A stretch of DNA of 64,000 nt, from NCBI RefSeq assembly GCF_048544455.1, contig NC_133532.1, positions 15,254,948-15,318,947 on the forward strand. The letters run 5' to 3'. How positions within the stretch are numbered: the stretch's first letter is position 1; every line of letters starts with the position of its first letter. Below are positions 1 to 10,052 of this stretch, piece after piece. The notes under the pieces were generated by a model. That model was not told the origin of the DNA, did no database searches, and was given only the letters and a program-made list of their open reading frames with translations. Source of the DNA: Silene latifolia. Lineage: Eukaryota > Streptophyta > Magnoliopsida > Caryophyllales > Caryophyllaceae. Both the position numbers and the translations under genes were made by a program.

Positions 1-167
1 CAAGAATAAGAAATATTCTAGAGGTTTTTAAGACTAATGTGTTGTAGCTTATATCGTGTGTCGTAGGATTGTTATACATGTGTTTATTCTTTTCATGCTT
101 CACTTGTTGATCGTCTCATATGTACTTATTGGTTTAAATAACAAGAATCTTACTATTGTTTTTGCAG

Positions 168-237
168 CATTATATCCGAGTTCGAGCAGAAACTCAAGTT
201 TGACGACAACCTATTGGATGCTTTGGATGTTAACTAG
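168..237 (+). CDS. putative terminal coding exon of an unidentified gene
   Basis: A T-rich stretch ending in TTTTTGCAG (160-167) looks like a 3' splice site. It is followed by an open frame that starts at 169 (one base completes a codon from the previous exon) and ends with TAG at 235-237. The 22 residues are acidic and helix-like (IISEFEQKLKF, then DDNLLDALDVN), which reads like a real protein C-terminus and not random sequence. About 200 bases of AT-rich 3'-UTR-like sequence follow. The rest of the gene would lie to the left of the window. I do not recognise the family. It could instead be a gene fragment captured by the Helitron whose 3' end lies at 1,928. Confidence 0.45.
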
Positions 238-809
238 ATTCTTATATTTATTACAACTCTCAAGATCGTTACTAGGCTTATGGGTTAAACAAGCTTCATG
301 TGGAGTGCAAATTTCTATCCACATGCGGGAATGTCCTAGGAGGAGAGGTTCATAATTTTTTAAAGTTAGTATAGTTTCTCGGTGTGCACATTATCTTCTT
401 TTCTAGCAACTTTTCATTCTCCTTGTACTGTTTCTCCTTGAGCTACAGATTAGTTGGTGAGTAGGAGGCAGGTCGTTTGTATGTCAATACTTACTGACGG
501 TAACAGTATTAAAAGCCGCGCCTATTTATACTTGCAATACTCATGACGTGTTTTACTACCGTGTGTTGTATCGTGCACCTTTACAATGCTTTCTGAGTAT
601 CCATGACGTACTGAACATCGTATGGTTCTTGCCGTTTACTTCAAAATCATACCATATTACTCACAATACCAAATTCCTGGCAGTAGCGGAAGCAAAAAAA
701 AAGCAGCTAATTCCTGGCAGTAGCAGGTAATTAGTACGGAGTAACATATAGCTACTAGATGTACCCTATCTATTGTGTATAAGTAACTAATTTTTCTGTA
801 AATTTTTTT
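238..809. other. non-coding stretch, 3'-UTR-like then unassigned
   Basis: There is no convincing reading frame. The first part is probably the 3' untranslated region of the exon at 168-237. A direct repeat of AATTCCTGGCAGTAGC occurs at about 672 and 709. Nothing else is recognised. Confidence 0.4.
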
Positions 810-975
810 TGATAAGGTAAAGAAACTAGATTGATCGAAAATCAATCTATACCATCCTTGCGGATGAGAAAGGTAAAAGAAAAATTAAAGATTTTTTTTT
901 TGTGTTAAGGTAAAGAAATTAGATTGATCGAAAATCAATCTATACCATCCTTGCGGATGAGAAAGGTAAAAGAAA
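810..975 (-). repeat. tandem duplication of a LINE 3'-end segment
   Basis: Two copies of a roughly 65-bp unit (about 814-878 and 904-970) share GGTAAAGAAA, TAGATTGATCGAAAATC and CCATCCTTGCGGATGAG, and differ at few positions. On the minus strand the unit lies downstream of the RNase H remnant at 1,155-1,640, so it is best read as a duplicated 3' tail of that LINE. Confidence 0.5.
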
Positions 976-1154
976 ATCAAGGATTTCAAGATGCCATCAT
1001 ACAGGCTTACCAATAAGAACCACAAAATAGAACCGCCTAGCAGCAGAAATCCAAGGAAGAAAGCTAAAAAAACCACGAGGGAGATACAATCTAGGGACAT
1101 AATAACAGATAATAAAAAAGAAACAACACAATAACGTAGGGAAAACAGATGCGA

Positions 1155-1640
1155 CTAGAGGGCTTCTACTAATAAGGCGTGACTCGCGTGAGCGATCCAT
1201 TGCGGTGGTCTGTTCAAAACATGGAGGGCTCCACTATCATCCATGCATAGCCTAGCATGCTTGGCTAACATATCTGCAATAAGGTTAGTATCGTCTATCT
1301 TCGAAGGAAATTTTGCAAGCTTGGAAGCGATCCTTTAGCGCCCTGCAATCATATATGAGGTTTGTAAGTCGAGACGATTCCACAATGTCCAAGGTAATGA
1401 GATTGCTAGCTTGCGCACACTCAGTAGCAAGCATGACATTGGTCCGACCCGCTTCCAAGGAGTAACAGAGGGCAATCCGGATAGCAATCAACTCAGCACA
1501 TAAAGGGCCTTCAGCAAAAATAGTCTTCCATCCGCCACCCGTCCACATACCGTTATGGTTCCTCAACCTAAACCCAATTCCTGCATGGTTACCACACGAA
1601 ATCCAAGAAGCATCCACATTTATTTTAATAAACTACCTTG
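1155..1640 (-). pseudogene. RNase H-like domain of a LINE (non-LTR retrotransposon), decayed
   Basis: The minus-strand frame contains VDASW, then a glycine-rich strand (GIGFRLRNHNG), then AEGPLCAELIAIRIAL. This is the D...E pattern of the plant RVT_3/RNase H-like family found at the C-terminus of plant LINEs and in related domesticated proteins. The open frame stops near 1,285, but in another frame the sequence continues with IADMLAKHA and a typical C-terminal tail to a stop at 1,155-1,157. A frameshift near 1,290 therefore disables it. The expected upstream RT is absent; sequence before 1,640 is not recognisable. It is a 5'-truncated relic. Confidence 0.65.
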
Positions 1641-1875
1641 TTCTCCTTATATACATTCCCTACTTTGTCCCATCATAAATTCATAATCCTATCTATCATG
1701 TATATTCATACCTTTATTATGACTTTCTTCCTATGCGATGATGCCTACCCACAATAAGGCAGTTACGCTGCCAATATGGCCGCTACATGGTTTGACCCAG
1801 ATTGGCAAAATAATTCACAAACTATTCTATACACAACGCACGTCACTTACACGGTATTTTGACGGGATTTTATAA
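1641..1875. other. AT-rich spacer
   Basis: No reading frame, repeat or RNA gene is recognised here. It may be Helitron interior, since the Helitron end lies just downstream. Confidence 0.3.
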
Positions 1876-1928
1876 AAGGTTGTTCAAATTGGGGCTCCGC
1901 GCCCGGGAGGGCGCGGCGCAACAACTAG
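1876..1928 (+). mobile_element. Helitron 3' terminus
   Basis: A perfect 8-bp GC hairpin (CCGCGCCC at 1,897-1,904 with GGGCGCGG at 1,909-1,916, loop GGGA) is followed after 8 nt by CTAG (1,925-1,928) and then a T. This is the standard Helitron 3' end (hairpin, then CTRR, inserted between A and T). The paralogous block at 60,068 continues the downstream host sequence without this element, which supports 1,928/1,929 as the junction. The 5' end (TC...) was not found and may lie anywhere upstream, including outside the window. Confidence 0.7.
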
Positions 1929-2435
1929 TATCTTATAAATATACAAAGGATGGCCAAAATAGCTTATAGCTTGTGGAAAATCGTTTACAAGAGAGTGTAC
2001 TGTATTATCCTACTGTTTCTACACATTTTTGGAACACAAATTCTCATTGAAGACATGACATATCCGTCACAAGCTGAAGACGGATACCATTTTACCTCAC
2101 AATGTACCCACTTTTTCTCTCTCTGCAACACTATTCATGTGGTCCCCTTTCTCCACTAACCCATTTTGTTACCATTTTATCTCACAAAATATCCGTCACA
2201 AATGATAACCCGTCACAAGGGAGACCAATTGTTTTTGGAATATGATAAGCTATGGTGTCCCCTCCGCGCTTATAACAAGACAACACGAACTAGAAACAAA
2301 GTTGGTAAGAAACTGAATTACATCTTCTACCCCTAGGCTCCAAGGGCTACTCGTCTGTCGTCTCGATAGCCTTCTTAAACTCACCTCATTAAGTAATTAC
2401 GTTACCGACTGAATTTAAATTAAATTTAAAAATAA
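1929..2435. other. left copy of the paralogous block, start, with a possible MITE
   Basis: 1,929-2,010 matches 60,068-60,150 closely. After that the left copy holds extra sequence (about 2,010-2,430) absent on the right. It contains inverted and direct copies of ATATCCGTCACAA (about 2,058 and 2,199) and ACGGATA, suggesting a decayed MITE around 2,045-2,236 whose ends I cannot fix. No coding frame. Confidence 0.4.
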
Positions 2436-2499
2436 GTTGTAGCCAGGAGTTGAACCTGGAATCTCAAACATAGAAGATTTGCCGGTGTGCTACTACAAC
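2436..2499 (-). ncRNA. tRNA-like sequence, copy 1
   Basis: Read on the minus strand this 64-nt unit has tRNA ends: a perfect 7-bp acceptor stem (GTTGTAG with CTACAAC) and a perfect 5-bp T stem (CCAGG with CCTGG) around a TTCAACT loop. It begins with an A-box-like TAGCACACCGG and carries a B-box-like GGTTCAACTCC. Between them is a 5-bp stem (AATCT with AGATT) with an oversized loop in the anticodon position. A normal D stem and variable loop are missing, so it is shorter than a standard 72-nt tRNA. A T-run (CTTATTTTTAA) lies directly downstream, where Pol III would stop. Whether it is transcribed cannot be seen; it may be a truncated tRNA or the head of a SINE. Confidence 0.5.
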
Positions 2500-2686
2500 T
2501 TTGTTGTTTAGTTTTAGGAAATTTAAAATATTAACTTAACATGCATGCTTTCAAAAAAGGAAAATAGTACTCCTTTCATCTGTAAGACTGTAACATAAAA
2601 GATTCGATAGAATGGTAGGCATCGGATCAGTAGAACCGGATCGTATTCGGTTGAATTTGCCGATTGTTGGAAAAAGCGATAAAAAT

Positions 2687-2726
2687 AATCTCTAAGTTCG
2701 AAGATTTGCCAATGTGCTACTACAAC
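2687..2726 (-). pseudogene. tRNA-like sequence, copy 2, lacking its T arm
   Basis: Keeps the 5' acceptor strand, the A-box region and most of the middle stem, but lacks about 27 nt covering the T arm and 3' acceptor strand. The paralogous copy at 60,480-60,543 is complete, so this is a deletion in the left block. Confidence 0.55.
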
Positions 2727-2766
2727 TTTGTTGTTTATTTCAAGGAAATATATTAGATATATTGTA

Positions 2767-2975
2767 CTCCCTCCGTCCCGGTCAATTGTTGTCCTTTCGT
2801 TTTGGCACAAAGACCAAGGAATGAGGAAAAGACCAATAACTAAATGACAAGTGGAACAAATTGAATGAGAATGATCAAAATTACTCATCAAGTGCATTCT
2901 TAAAATAGAAAGGACAACAAATGACTGAGACACCCAAAAATGGAAAAGTACAACAAATGACCGGGACAGAGGGAG
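2767..2975. mobile_element. Stowaway-like MITE
   Basis: Terminal inverted repeats CTCCCTCCGTCCCGGTCA (left) and the complement ending GACCGGGACAGAGGGAG (right) extend into a longer inverted region (...TTGTTGTCCTTTC against ...AAAGTACAACAAATGA). TA dinucleotides flank it (2,765-2,766 and 2,976-2,977). CTCCCTCCGT ends with a TA duplication are diagnostic for Stowaway (Tc1/mariner) MITEs. At 209 bp it has no coding capacity. The paralogous block near 60,580 lacks it, an empty site. Confidence 0.85.
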
Positions 2976-2977
2976 TA

Positions 2978-3752
2978 CTTTTTTAGATGATTAAGTATCC
3001 CCAGTTATTGAGTTTAAACGTAAGCTCCCTTCCTATCTAGGAAACTTTTACACAAATACAAGTCACAAATTATAATCTGTTTTTAGAAGTGAATTACACT
3101 AATGGCAGGAACAAAGAGGTGCGCCATGGAGTTAAAGAACATGAACAAACAAGAAATGACGAAAAAGTTCCAAGATTATCGAAAAAACATAATTATGTGC
3201 CTTAATGTTGAGAGCTCGATATGCTGGCCTCATCTCCAAGTCATGAGAAGAGACAAAGAGGCTTGAGGTGAATAAGAAAAGGCGTGAAGAGAAAACAAGA
3301 ACTGAAGAACTATTAGAGAACCAATGGCGGCCACAAGAAGAAAGACAGGCGAACTGAACAATTTTAAGCCATCAATAAAATTGTTTGATTAATTTTTCAA
3401 GAAAAGATTATGTAGTTATAGTTGTAATTTAAGCGAAATTTGATCTTCTCGCAGGGTGGACGTAGCTGGCCTGTTTTACTGGTGAAGCACGCAAATCTTT
3501 GTGTCAATTTTATTTACCTTCGTTATTTATTGTTCTTATCAGCTTTATCATTTAATTATTGGGTAACGAGACGCCTCCGTTACAACAAAAAACTTATGTT
3601 TAAACATCATATCACTAAAAGCGTTTAATGAAAGAAAGTTGACAATAACTTATGTTTTCTTAACCTTACAAAGGTGTAAATAGTTGTTCTTAACCTTACA
3701 AAGATGGTAAATTTTATAATAACAAATAAAAAGCAATTAACATAAAAAATAT
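2978..3752. other. paralogous block with a decayed small-gene fragment
   Basis: This matches about 60,590-61,449. It includes ATG at 3,102 (MAGTKRCAMELKN) and further degraded pieces to about 3,270 of the small frame that is best preserved at 55,891-56,049. Frameshifts break it here. A run GGTGGACGTAGC...CTGTTTTACTGG near 3,455 is also shared with 61,062. No intact gene. Confidence 0.45.
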
Positions 3753-3816
3753 GTTGTAGCCAGGAGTTGAACCTAGAATCTCTAAATTCAAGGATTTGCC
3801 AATGTGCTACTACAAC
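3753..3816 (-). ncRNA. tRNA-like sequence, copy 3
   Basis: 64 nt; acceptor stem fully paired; T stem CTAGG/CCTGG paired with one G-T. The downstream T-run is CATATTTTTTATG. Partner of 61,450-61,513. Confidence 0.5.
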
Positions 3817-4370
3817 TTTGCTATCTAGTTAAGGAAATATATAATTATAACTTACAGTATCTTAATTTCCTAGATTGATAAGTATCTATCCCCTATCACA
3901 TTTGATTAAAAAGAGTTTAAACATAGGTCCTTTGTTGTAATTCTTACTCGCTATATTATATACAGCATACTCGAATCATTACTCCAACCATTACTCTGCT
4001 TATGACAAATTTTATCTTAAAAAAACCCTAAAAATTGTTTTTCTTTTTAAAATGACAACATGAGGAAGTGAATCACAATAATGGCAGGAACTATTGAATA
4101 TTCAAAGGCATTAAGCGCCTCAATGTTGAGAGCTCGATATAGAAATATTATACGGAGTATATAGAAATATCTCGTCCTTTTCGATCACCTCATGGCATAT
4201 GGCGACATCATTTAGCCTTTTGTGTTCGATGACTTAGCATCATCGATTGGCCTGATGATGACCTTGGAACTGGTTGTCCTTTGCTTGGTCGCGGACTGAC
4301 AATTCTAGAGCGTGTTGGCTGTCCTTATTGAATCTCATCAACTAGTTTACCATACAACAAGCGGGAACAA
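3817..4370. other. paralogous block with a second small-gene fragment
   Basis: Matches about 61,514-62,030. A 27-codon frame at 4,081-4,164 (MAGTIEYSKALSASMLRAR...) repeats the small-gene fragment. About 47 bp near 4,214-4,260 are absent from the right copy. No intact gene. Confidence 0.4.
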
Positions 4371-4421
4371 AATTGAACCTAGAATCTCTTATAATTAGAT
4401 TTGCCAATGTGCTACTACAAC
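4371..4421 (-). pseudogene. tRNA-like sequence, copy 4, 3' acceptor strand missing
   Basis: It retains the 5' acceptor strand, A-box region and B-box-like GGTTCAAT, but the 3' part of the T stem and the acceptor strand are replaced by unrelated sequence. The paralogue at 62,031-62,082 is truncated at the same place, so the truncation predates the duplication. Confidence 0.5.
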
Positions 4422-4746
4422 TTTGTTTTTTAATATTGAAAAAATAAACTTATATAAAAACAGAACATAAATCCTTGGAAATTTTGGCTGTACCTAGATT
4501 TGTAGTAGGATTCTAGGAATAGTGTGATTTTGCAAATATCACTACTACAAATTAAGCTCAAGCGGGAACAAAGCCAGCAGATGATTTTTCATCGTACTCC
4601 TTATAATTTTGTCAGACTAACAAAATATTAACTCTTTCATCATTCATAATTTTGCAAATATATATTGAAAATTATAAATAACAATATTTCCTAAAACTTC
4701 TGAAGAACAAATATAAATCTTTAGAAAGGAAAAAATATAAAAAAAA

Positions 4747-4810
4747 TTTGTAGCTAAGAATTGAACCTAGAATCTCTTATAGTTTGGATTTGTCGATGTG
4801 CTACTACAAC
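4747..4810 (-). ncRNA. tRNA-like sequence, copy 5
   Basis: 64 nt; acceptor stem 6 of 7 pairs; T stem CTAGG/CTTAG stays paired through changes on both strands. The downstream T-run is AAATTTTTTTTA. It has no counterpart in the right block: it and copy 4 sit in a local tandem duplication of about 390 bp (about 4,430-4,919), each unit ending in TTGTAGTAGGATT. Confidence 0.5.
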
Positions 4811-4919
4811 TTTGTTTTTTAATATTGAAAAAATAAACTTATATAAAAATAGAACAAAAAAACCCTTAGAAATTTTGGCTGTACCTGGATTTGTAGTAGG
4901 ATTTTAGGAATAGTGTAGT

Positions 4920-5066
4920 TGCTAAATTACGGAAACGTGAACCTTGCCTCTTCCATTACGTTTATGAAATATATATAGTACATACGATAGTTAGGGTTAC
5001 ATTACTACGAGCCCATTACAATCATAAGACGATACTAGGCTAAGGCCCATAAACACGACTCTGTTA
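4920..5066 (-). repeat. Copia-1 3' LTR
   Basis: 147 bp; starts TGCTAAAT and ends CTCTGTTA on the plus strand, matching 10,053-10,201. Confidence 0.9.
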
Positions 5067-5071
5067 TCCCC

Positions 5072-6340
5072 TCTCAAGTTGGAGCACAGGGATTCAAAAT
5101 GCCCAACTTGCTAACTAAGAATACAAACCGAGACACGCCAAGCGACTTGGTCAAAACATCAGCTAATTGCATCGAGGTAGAGACGTGGGACGTAGCAATT
5201 AAACCATCCTAAATGGCGTCACGAACAAAGTGACAATCAATTTCAATGTGTTTGGTCCGCTCATGAAACACAGGATTGTGAGCAAGATGTAGAGCCGATT
5301 GACTATCACAGGATATATGAACCGGAGAGGGATGAGACACTCCAAGACATTCAAGGAGGCCACGGAGCCATTTAACTTCACACGTAATCGCAGCAAGTGC
5401 CCTGTACTCGGCCTCAGCGGATGAAAGCGCGACGATGGGTTGTTTTTTGGTTTTCCAGGAAAGAGGAGACGACCCGAGAAAAACAAACCAGCCCGTGAGA
5501 GACCGTCGAGTAAGTGAACAAGCACCATAGGCGGAATCACACCAACCTGAGAGTGTCAAGGAAACACGAGAACTCAAGAGGACGCCTTGACCAGGTCTAC
5601 CTTTAAGATATCGAACAGTACGCAATGCGGCATTCCAGTGGTCTTTACGAGGTTTGCTCATAAATTGAGATAGGATGTGTACTGTATAAGACAGGTCCAG
5701 CCTAGTGACAGCCAGGTACACTAATCGACCCACGAGGCGACGATATTTTTCAGGATCAACAAGGAACTTACTTTGAGAGGAACTCAGTCGATGACGTTGC
5801 TCAAGCGGGGTGGATGCCGGCTTACAGCCGAGGAGACCCACTTCAGCAATAATGTCTAACGCATACTTCCGTTGGCACAGAAAGAGGCCGTCGAAACTAC
5901 GACCACTTCAATACCCAAGAAGTACTTTAATTCACCCAAGTCTTTCATATGAAAAGAAGAGTTCAAATATTCTTTAAAGCTGGAGATAGCTTGCACGTCA
6001 TTTCCTGAAATAATCAAATCATCGACATATACTAACACATGTAATCGAACATTACCTTTCACATATGTGAACAGTGAGTAGTCAGAATAATTGTGAGAGA
6101 ACCCATACTTCTTCAAGGCCTGACCCAGCTTAGAGAACCAACACCGCGGCGCTTGCTTGAGCCCATATAAAGATTTCCGGAGCCTACACACAAGCCCTGG
6201 AACCGAGGATTGAAAACCCGGGGGCAGCCTCATATATACCTGTTCCTCCAAATCACCATGGAGGAATGCATTATGAACATCCATCTGATAAACCGGCCAC
6301 TTCTTTACTGCAGCAATAGCGAGGAATGCACGGACAGTGG
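5072..6340 (-). pseudogene. Copia-1 RT (C-terminal part) and RNase H
   Basis: The minus strand encodes the second half of a copia reverse transcriptase: QMDVHNAFLHGDL, SLYGLKQAPRCW and the catalytic YVDD (YVDDLIISGND) in 5,856-6,284. Then follows RNase H with CDSAYGAC and SSAEAEYRALA in 5,209-5,841. A frame break lies near 5,850. A stop after DAI (near 5,209) cuts off the last 45 or so residues, whose remains run to about 5,072. The N-terminal part of RT lies on the other side of the hAT insertion (from 6,980). It copied element RNA into DNA; it is inactive now. Confidence 0.88.
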
Positions 6341-6971
6341 CAGGGGCGGACGCAGGATTTTCCTATAAGGGGGGCACAATTTTTTTTCGTCGCGGAAAAT
6401 ATCTTTTAAAAATATGGTTGCGATAAACTCGGAAAAATTGATTATCAAACAATGGAATTTCACGATGGATTTTTAACATCCTTGATGCAAAATTAGTAAA
6501 TTTTGAATGAATTTTCGAAAATAAAACATAATTAAAGTAATTAATACAATACCCTTATAGTCTATAGATATACTAGGGTACAAACTCGAATGAAAATAAA
6601 CCATGATTTAAATATAATAAAAATAACCTTAAATTTCTGGTTTATCAATTTTAAAATTCCTCTTATAAACAAAAATGAGAGTTGTAAAAGTGGTACTACC
6701 TTGAAAACTTTGATAAGGACAGTGGGGGTTCGAACCCCACCACCAACATAAACATTTAATTTTATATAACCTTCTACTTCCACTTTGATAATTTATCAAA
6801 AAAGTGTAGGCAATGGGAGTCGAACACAGACCTCCGCACAATTTGTACATAACTCTTACCACTACACCATTTCACCTTGTTGATGTTATAGCCTATGTTA
6901 AATACTTATTATTGATTTTTCGGATCTCATGGTGGGCACGTGCCCACCCGGGCCCCCTAGATCCGCCCCTG
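6341..6971. mobile_element. non-autonomous hAT element inside Copia-1
   Basis: The ends are perfect 10-bp inverted repeats CAGGGGCGGA...TCCGCCCCTG, with an 8-bp duplication GACAGTGG (6,333-6,340 and 6,972-6,979). CAGGG ends plus an 8-bp duplication define hAT. The 631-bp interior has no transposase. It holds tRNA-like pieces on the minus strand: GTGTAGTGGTAAGAG (A-box-like, near 6,857-6,871) with TGTTCGACTCC (near 6,816-6,826), and a GGGGTTCGAACCCC palindrome near 6,725. Removing the element and one duplication restores a continuous Copia-1 RT reading frame at this point. Confidence 0.88.
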
Positions 6972-8060
6972 GACAGTGGTCATCTTGGCAACCGGAGCGA
7001 ACGTCTCATCATAATCGACCCCCTCTATTTGGTGATTACCGAACACGACTAGGCGAGCTTTTAATCGTTCAATAGTAGAATCTGCCTTATATTTTATTTT
7101 GTACAACCACTTACTACCAAGAGCTTTCTTCCCTGGCGGATGTTGAGCCATGGTCCATGTACCATTATCAATAAGAGCTTTCATTTCCGCTTCCATGGCC
7201 TTACGCCACTCCTCACTTTGCACGGCTTCTTTAAAATTGCGGAGCTCCGTGTGCGTCATCAAGGCTGCCAGGTAAGTACGATAATTGGACAATAATGTGT
7301 GACTAGAAAGATAATTAACTAAAGGATATGGCGTACCTGAGAGAGACGATGACACGGTGAGCGAGGATGCACTGGACGAACTACTACCATGGCCCGGAAG
7401 ATTAACAACATAGTCTTGAAGATGTTTAGGAAGTGATTTGGGTCGATGTCCACGACCCATCTCCGCAGGAGGGACCTCGTCTTCAACCGTGGGAGTGGGG
7501 TCACCGGCCTGGGCCGTGGAGGATGGGGGGTAGGATCACTAGCGTCTTCTTCAATACTATCCCAATCAATGACAAGATCGTCCGAGACCTCTGTATTTGT
7601 CGAAGTCGAGGGCACTGTCGAGGGCAATGGGTCCAAATATGGGAAATTATCTTCGTAAAATGTAACATCCCGTGAGACAAAAATCACGTCGGTCAAGATC
7701 ATATAAGTACCAGCCTTTATTTCCGGAGGGATATCCCATAAATATACATTTACGACCCCGACTAGCAAACTTGTTACCCCTAGCTTGTTGATTATGAGCA
7801 TAACATAGGGACCCAAAGACTCGTATACTTTCAAAATCCAGGGGTTGACCAAAAATCATCTCATACGGTGTCACACCATCGAGAATACGAGAGGGTGTAC
7901 GGTTTATCAAATACGCAGCGACTAAGGCACATTCACCCCAAAATTCGATAGGAAGCCCGACTTGGAACCGCAAGGCTCTGGCAACATTAAGAATATGTTG
8001 ATGTTTACGCTCTACCCTCCCATTTTGTTGAGGTGTCCCAACACTAGACAACTGAAACAA
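6972..8060 (-). pseudogene. Copia-1 integrase C-terminal part and RT N-terminal part
   Basis: 7,647-8,060 carries the integrase end with GTPQQNGRVERKHQH, which holds the third catalytic residue (E), and then RTPSRILDGVTPYE. 7,319-7,852 holds the low-complexity linker, and 6,957-7,460 the RT start (NGTWTMAQHPPGKKALGSKW, then ARLVVFGNHQIEG and DYDETFAPVAKM). Overlapping frames show at least two frameshifts. The frame runs into the hAT element at 6,971. Confidence 0.85.
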
Positions 8061-9141
8061 TATCCCTGACTATCGAAATAAGTCTTTAATGTGTTGAACT
8101 CCGTCCCATTAATTATCTCTCCTAACAATTTTTGTATCAGCTTGTCTTTTGAGCATAGCAACAAATAGCATGAACTTAGCATATACGTCAGTTTTGTTGT
8201 TCAACAAGTAAATCCACACACCCCGAGAAAAGTCATCGACCGACGTTAAAAAAATAGCGCGCACCAGAAGATGAGGGAGTGTCATACGGACCCCATAAAT
8301 CACAGTGAATCAATTCAAATGCACACGAAGCTTTATTATTACTTAACGGAAAACTATTACTAATACGTTTAGCTCGGTGGCACACCTCACACGGCTTTGA
8401 CAAAGACTGTTTATTATTGCGAAAGAAAGGAAGTAATTGAACAACTTGCTCAGACGGATGTCCAAGGCGCTTATGCCATAAATTAAAAGAGGATGAAATG
8501 GCTATGGTGCTCAGGACGGTTGACGACAGTGCTTGATTAAGGTAGTATAGTCCATCCAGGCGATCACCCGTGCCAATCATCTCCCTCGTAGCCCGGTCCT
8601 GAATAATGCACAAAGCCGAATTAGTCACAAATTCACAATTAAATTCGTCACTTAATTGTGAAGCAGAAATTAAATTACAAGTTAATTGAGGTACATAAAG
8701 CACGGGTTCAAGAAAAATAGTCGAGGTTAAGGTCACACGACCCACTTTCGAGGCACCAATTTTCATACCATCAGGCAATCCGACAATTCGTTGAGGAATA
8801 TTTCGCACATTACAAAGAAGATCAAAATTACCCGTGACATGATGAGAACATCCCGTATCGATAAACCACTTACCAGAATGAGTGTGAGAGGGCGTACCAT
8901 ACACAGTGACTAGAAAAGCAGACGACACAGGTTCTTTGACGGCGGACGAGGTTTGTACATTATGGCTGCTCTCGACCTTGGAAACATTTGTGTCAGCAGA
9001 ACTACTACCCGCATCACGAGACTGGTAACCTCCTCGCCCCCCCTGCACGACCTGGCCCACCCCCACGGCCACGACCAGAACAAATGCCACAAGTGGATTT
9101 AGTAAGACCTTTTTGTTCATACCACCAATCAGGTCGCTCAT
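8061..9141 (-). pseudogene. Copia-1 protease and integrase N-terminal part
   Basis: 8,233-9,141 contains an aspartic protease site (WFIDTGCSHHVTG) and the GAG-pre-integrase zinc-binding region (LWHKRLGHPS ... CEVCHRAKR). It ends with the integrase core start (HCDLWGPY, first catalytic D). 8,109-8,303 continues with SVDDFSRGVWIYL and an RRDN that replaces the usual RSDNG around the second D. A frame break near 8,240 and sequence loss near 8,060-8,110 disable it. Confidence 0.87.
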
Positions 9142-9994
9142 CCATCAAATCGAAACACATACTCCTATCATGACCATCCCGATTACAATTGTTACAACGA
9201 AGCTTTTGTCTTTCAGTCCGATTCATTTGTGAGGGTGCTTTTGCAGGAGGTCGAGTTTTGGAATTAACATGAAAATTTGCAATTTCAGTGGCAGTTTCAT
9301 TCGCTTTATCGATACCCCTCACCCTCTCCTCTTGACTAATCATATGAAACTCCCTAGCCACAGTGGGCAAGGGATTTTGGGACAAAATAACAGAGCGAAG
9401 AGAAGCATAAGGGCCGGGAAGTAAACCGAGTAAAAATTGATGGAGACGGTCAGAGTCACGACGAGCAGCGTATTGTTTGCTACTCGTGCAACTGTTGCAG
9501 CACTTGCAATCTATGATCGGTTCATGTTGATCAAGATCGTCCCAAAGTTGACACAATTTTCCATAGTAAATAGCAACTGACATACTTTCATTTTGACGAC
9601 AATCACGAATACGAGCCTTTATTTGTTGAATTCGAGAACCATCAACGACGCCAAAACGCTCATGAAGATCGTCCCATAAGCGTTTTGCGTTTTCGTATTT
9701 AGGGAGAAGCAAACGTACCTCGGGAGAAATCGTGGTTCTCAGCCACGAGACTAACATTGAATGAATGGTTTCCCAGTCATCGGATGTGCACGGTGCTTTA
9801 GGTTCGTTAATGGTACCATTAACGAAAACGTACTTACGACGAGACTTTAAGGCAACACGAATGTCATGAGCCCATTCATCGAAATTGTCTAACGTGAGAC
9901 GAATAGGGGTGATAGAGTCACCCGGTTTATCTTGTGGACCAAGATAGTACGGGGAAGAGGCATCGATTTTGGTACTACCTTCGCCGTTTGTCAT
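9014..9994 (-). pseudogene. Copia-1 gag
   Basis: The 326-residue frame starts with ATG at 9,994, 49 bases downstream of the primer site. It shows the copia gag pattern: LTLDNFDEWAHDIRVAL near the N-terminus, then RLWDDLHERFG and a CCHC zinc knuckle (CNNCNRDGHDRSMC, about residues 267-280). The tail is glycine/arginine-rich. It should continue into protease, but a frame change near 9,014-9,141 splits them. Gag forms the cytoplasmic particle that packages element RNA. Confidence 0.87.
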
Positions 9995-10043
9995 GGCGGC
10001 TAGGGTTAGGGATTTTAGGATTTTAATCGTGTTTAGTAGTTCA

Positions 10044-10052
10044 CTGATACCA
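10044..10052 (-). other. Copia-1 primer-binding site
   Basis: TGGTATCAG on the minus strand, directly after the 5' LTR; it complements the 3' end of initiator Met tRNA. Confidence 0.85.

Noticed and set aside
2523..2933. 136-codon minus-strand frame
   Set aside because: It spans the Stowaway MITE and a truncated tRNA-like copy and has no protein character.
6809..6880. Possible functional tRNA inside the hAT element
   Set aside because: A- and B-box-like motifs are present on the minus strand, but I cannot pair an acceptor stem, so it is described only as tRNA-like.
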